From Heliocidaris tuberculata (lineage: Eukaryota > Echinodermata > Echinoidea > Camarodonta > Echinometridae): a stretch of 64,000 nt of DNA. The DNA is taken from NCBI GenBank assembly GCA_025618425.1, contig CM046846.1, forward strand, positions 2,059,142 to 2,123,141, read 5' to 3'. Position 1 is the stretch's first letter. The number at the start of each line of letters is the position of its first letter. Below are positions 62,090-64,000 of the stretch, in pieces. The notes beneath the pieces were generated by a model. The model searched no databases. It was not told where the DNA came from and saw nothing but the letters and a program-made list of their open reading frames with translations. The translations under genes were made by a program, and so were the position numbers.

Positions 62090-62391
62090 AGCCTATGGGC
62101 GCCGGAATGGATCATAGCGGAGCGGGGTGGGGGCATCGCCAAGAAAAGTACTTTTAAATAAAGGGTGCACCTATGAAAACCTAGGGGGAAACTTAAATAA
62201 TGTCACAAATTGACATTTTTATAACCCTATTTTGATTATTAATGCATTGTCCTAGGCTCTTTTATGATTTACTTATAGTCATGGATGCGTTTATCATTTT
62301 CCTGGACATGATGAATATTTGATAAGAAACTGGTTAGCTATTTGCGAGCGAGCAGAGCGAGCTAAACAATGATGCCTTTAGGTGAGAGACC
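62090..62391 (+). other. hAT-like end and unassigned DNA
   Basis: TATGGGCGCCGGAATGGATC near 62095 resembles the left terminus at 14794 (CATAGGCGCCGGAAG). No partner end seen. Confidence 0.4.
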
Positions 62392-62531
62392 TGGGGAGCA
62401 TTTCATGAAGCGTTTTGTCAGTGATTTTTACCGACAACTGTTATAAGCTACTGAAATCCTTGCATCTGATTGGCTGAGAGCAAATTTGTCGGTAAAAACC
62501 ACTGACAAAACACTTGATGAAACGCTCCCCT
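62392..62531. repeat. Palindromic MITE with CCAAT core (copy 4, inverted core)
   Basis: TGGGGAGCATTTCATGAAGC to GATGAAACGCTCCCCTGA. The core is inverted relative to the other copies: TCTGATTGGCTGAGAGCAAA. Confidence 0.83.
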
Positions 62532-62734
62532 GATGCCTAATTTATTATATATCAATTATTTATGATGATTTTATCCTTGGTTAATAGTATTAAAACTGGA
62601 AATTCGTTAATCTGCTTTTCACTTCATTTTATTATCCTATTTTATTCTACTGAATGAAATTCCAATTGCAATGAAGTCCAGGGAGAGAAAAACAAAATAT
62701 GTATACACAGAAAGGGGGCAAGGAAGGTGTTGGG

Positions 62735-62910
62735 GAGGATGGAGGGAGGGAGAGAGAGAGAAAGAGAGAGAAAAGGGGCAGAGAGAGAAAGAGAGAGAGA
62801 GGGGGGAGGGGCAGAGAGAGAGTAAGGGGCAGAGGGGCAGAGAGAGTAAGAGAGAGAGAAATGGGGCAGAGAGAGAGAGAGGGGGGGGGGGCAGATAGAG
62901 AGAGAGGAGG
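62735..62910. repeat. GA-rich microsatellite
   Basis: GGGAGAGAGA and GGGGCAGAGAGA repeats. Accounts for the Arg/Glu and Leu/Ser frames here. Confidence 0.92.
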
Positions 62911-64000
62911 CACAATTAAATTACATACAGAATCATCAATCATTTCCCAACTTGACATATTCAAATTAAGTAACAACATAAATGATGCTTCTTGAAACAC
63001 TGAAATATTTGTGTACCAATGTATGTATATTTTACCTACAAAAGTGACAACTAGAAAACCATTTGCTGACTTTAAAAAAAATACAGAACATGTTACATCA
63101 TTCAAAGCTCTATGATAATTATGAGGGGATTCTTTGGTACTACATTACATCAACAAACAGTGATATAATTACATTGCACATGACTTGTAAGAAAGCAAAT
63201 CAAAACATGATTATACCTGATCAGAGGAGTTTTCAGTGATGGAAATACATAAGTATAGATTACTCTGGATATACCCTTTCATCACACATATAGCTAACAG
63301 TCTATACTGTAAACAAGCTTTTGAGATAAGTGAATACGACTAAGACGTGCATATAGTGCTCACCATACATATGCAGCAGTAAAAGAAACTTGATAATCAA
63401 GTCCTTTAAAAAGATAATACTCTTGTCCATTAACCCACTGGGTATGGGAACCAGGAGGTCCCTGTGGAAAGCCTATGGGAATAAGAGAATTCAGTAGTCA
63501 ACTGGTTAACATTCATATTTAGTACCAAAGTATAAATATACATGTATAAATATGTTAATATCTGAATAACCTGATAATCTCTTAACATATAAAATCTAAA
63601 ATATTTATTGTACAGTGTAACTGATTGAGTGTTTAGCTACATTAGTGTACTCCTATTTATAAAGAGATGATTCAGTTAGCAATAAAAAATCAAAAAGCTT
63701 TAAACAAAAGACATATTGAATAATCTTTTTTACCTTACATTCATCAGGTTAAAACAATCCATTTAGATTTCAGTGGAATCAAAGTTGCGTACAAAACATA
63801 ATGTACTTCAGACTTTATAGTTCCTAATTCTTAATATCAAAGAATCAAATGTTCGACTGTAGGTCCAAAAGAGACCATGTATTTTCCAATCAAAACTTGC
63901 CATCAATCAAAGCCCTATAAAATGATGTATAATCTAGATTTTAATATTTCTCAAAATAATAAACGCAACAACAAAAATGTACCTTAAATCTAAAGGTAGT
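62911..64000. other. Right edge of window, no gene seen; dispersed repeat copy 2
   Basis: At 63430-63508 GGGAACCAGGAGGTCCCTGT and GAGAATTCAGTAGTCAAC match the repeat at 10640-10720. The remainder is AT-rich without recognised exons. Confidence 0.4.

Overview
The window is a stretch of animal nuclear genome, AT-rich, with short exons, long introns and dense transposable-element debris. The scavenger-receptor (SRCR) receptor gene, the tRNA-derived SINEs and the palindromic and TTAA-flanked MITEs suggest an echinoderm, most likely a sea urchin. This is inference; no species can be fixed from the sequence alone.

Layout. (1) 1-9032: minus-strand gene of the TMEM179/TMEM179B family. Exon 1 is at 8925-9032 and exon 2 at 890-997; the gene continues past the left edge. 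Its 7.9-kb intron 1 holds a 5.46-kb PIF/Harbinger transposon (2955-8409), itself carrying a 5'-truncated LINE and a palindromic MITE. (2) 9033-18900: intergenic, with a SINE, a TIR MITE (13183-13519), and a TTAA-type MITE split by a 2.67-kb hAT element (14794-17459) that retains a transposase C-terminus. (3) 18909-29393: plus-strand, nine-exon gene for a type I membrane receptor of 931 residues: signal peptide, six SRCR domains, one membrane segment and a cytoplasmic tail with two PPxY motifs. (4) 32055-44093: plus-strand LRRC59 orthologue in seven exons (311 residues, complete), its introns full of TIR elements. One intron holds a tandem/inverted repeat with hammerhead-ribozyme motifs. (5) 44094-58400: no gene recognised; many hAT and TTAA elements, large foldbacks and an inverted minisatellite. 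(6) 58450-59150 (possibly to 59935): minus-strand remnants of a calpain-15 (SOLH-type) C-terminal domain, with a duplicated exon and broken frames. (7) 60059-62531: two TIR elements built from iterated short motifs, one keeping a TATA box and a short basic ORF, followed by a palindromic MITE; the rest is simple repeat and unassigned DNA.

The genes do not form a pathway: TMEM179 is a small membrane protein, the SRCR protein a probable cell-surface receptor and LRRC59 an ER membrane protein. Exon calls rest on reading frame, splice sites, phase continuity and family motifs. The strongest unusual signals are the hammerhead-bearing repeat at 42183-43313, the motif-iterated TIR elements, the nested transposons with exact target-site duplications, and the nested palindromes at 53284-54786.
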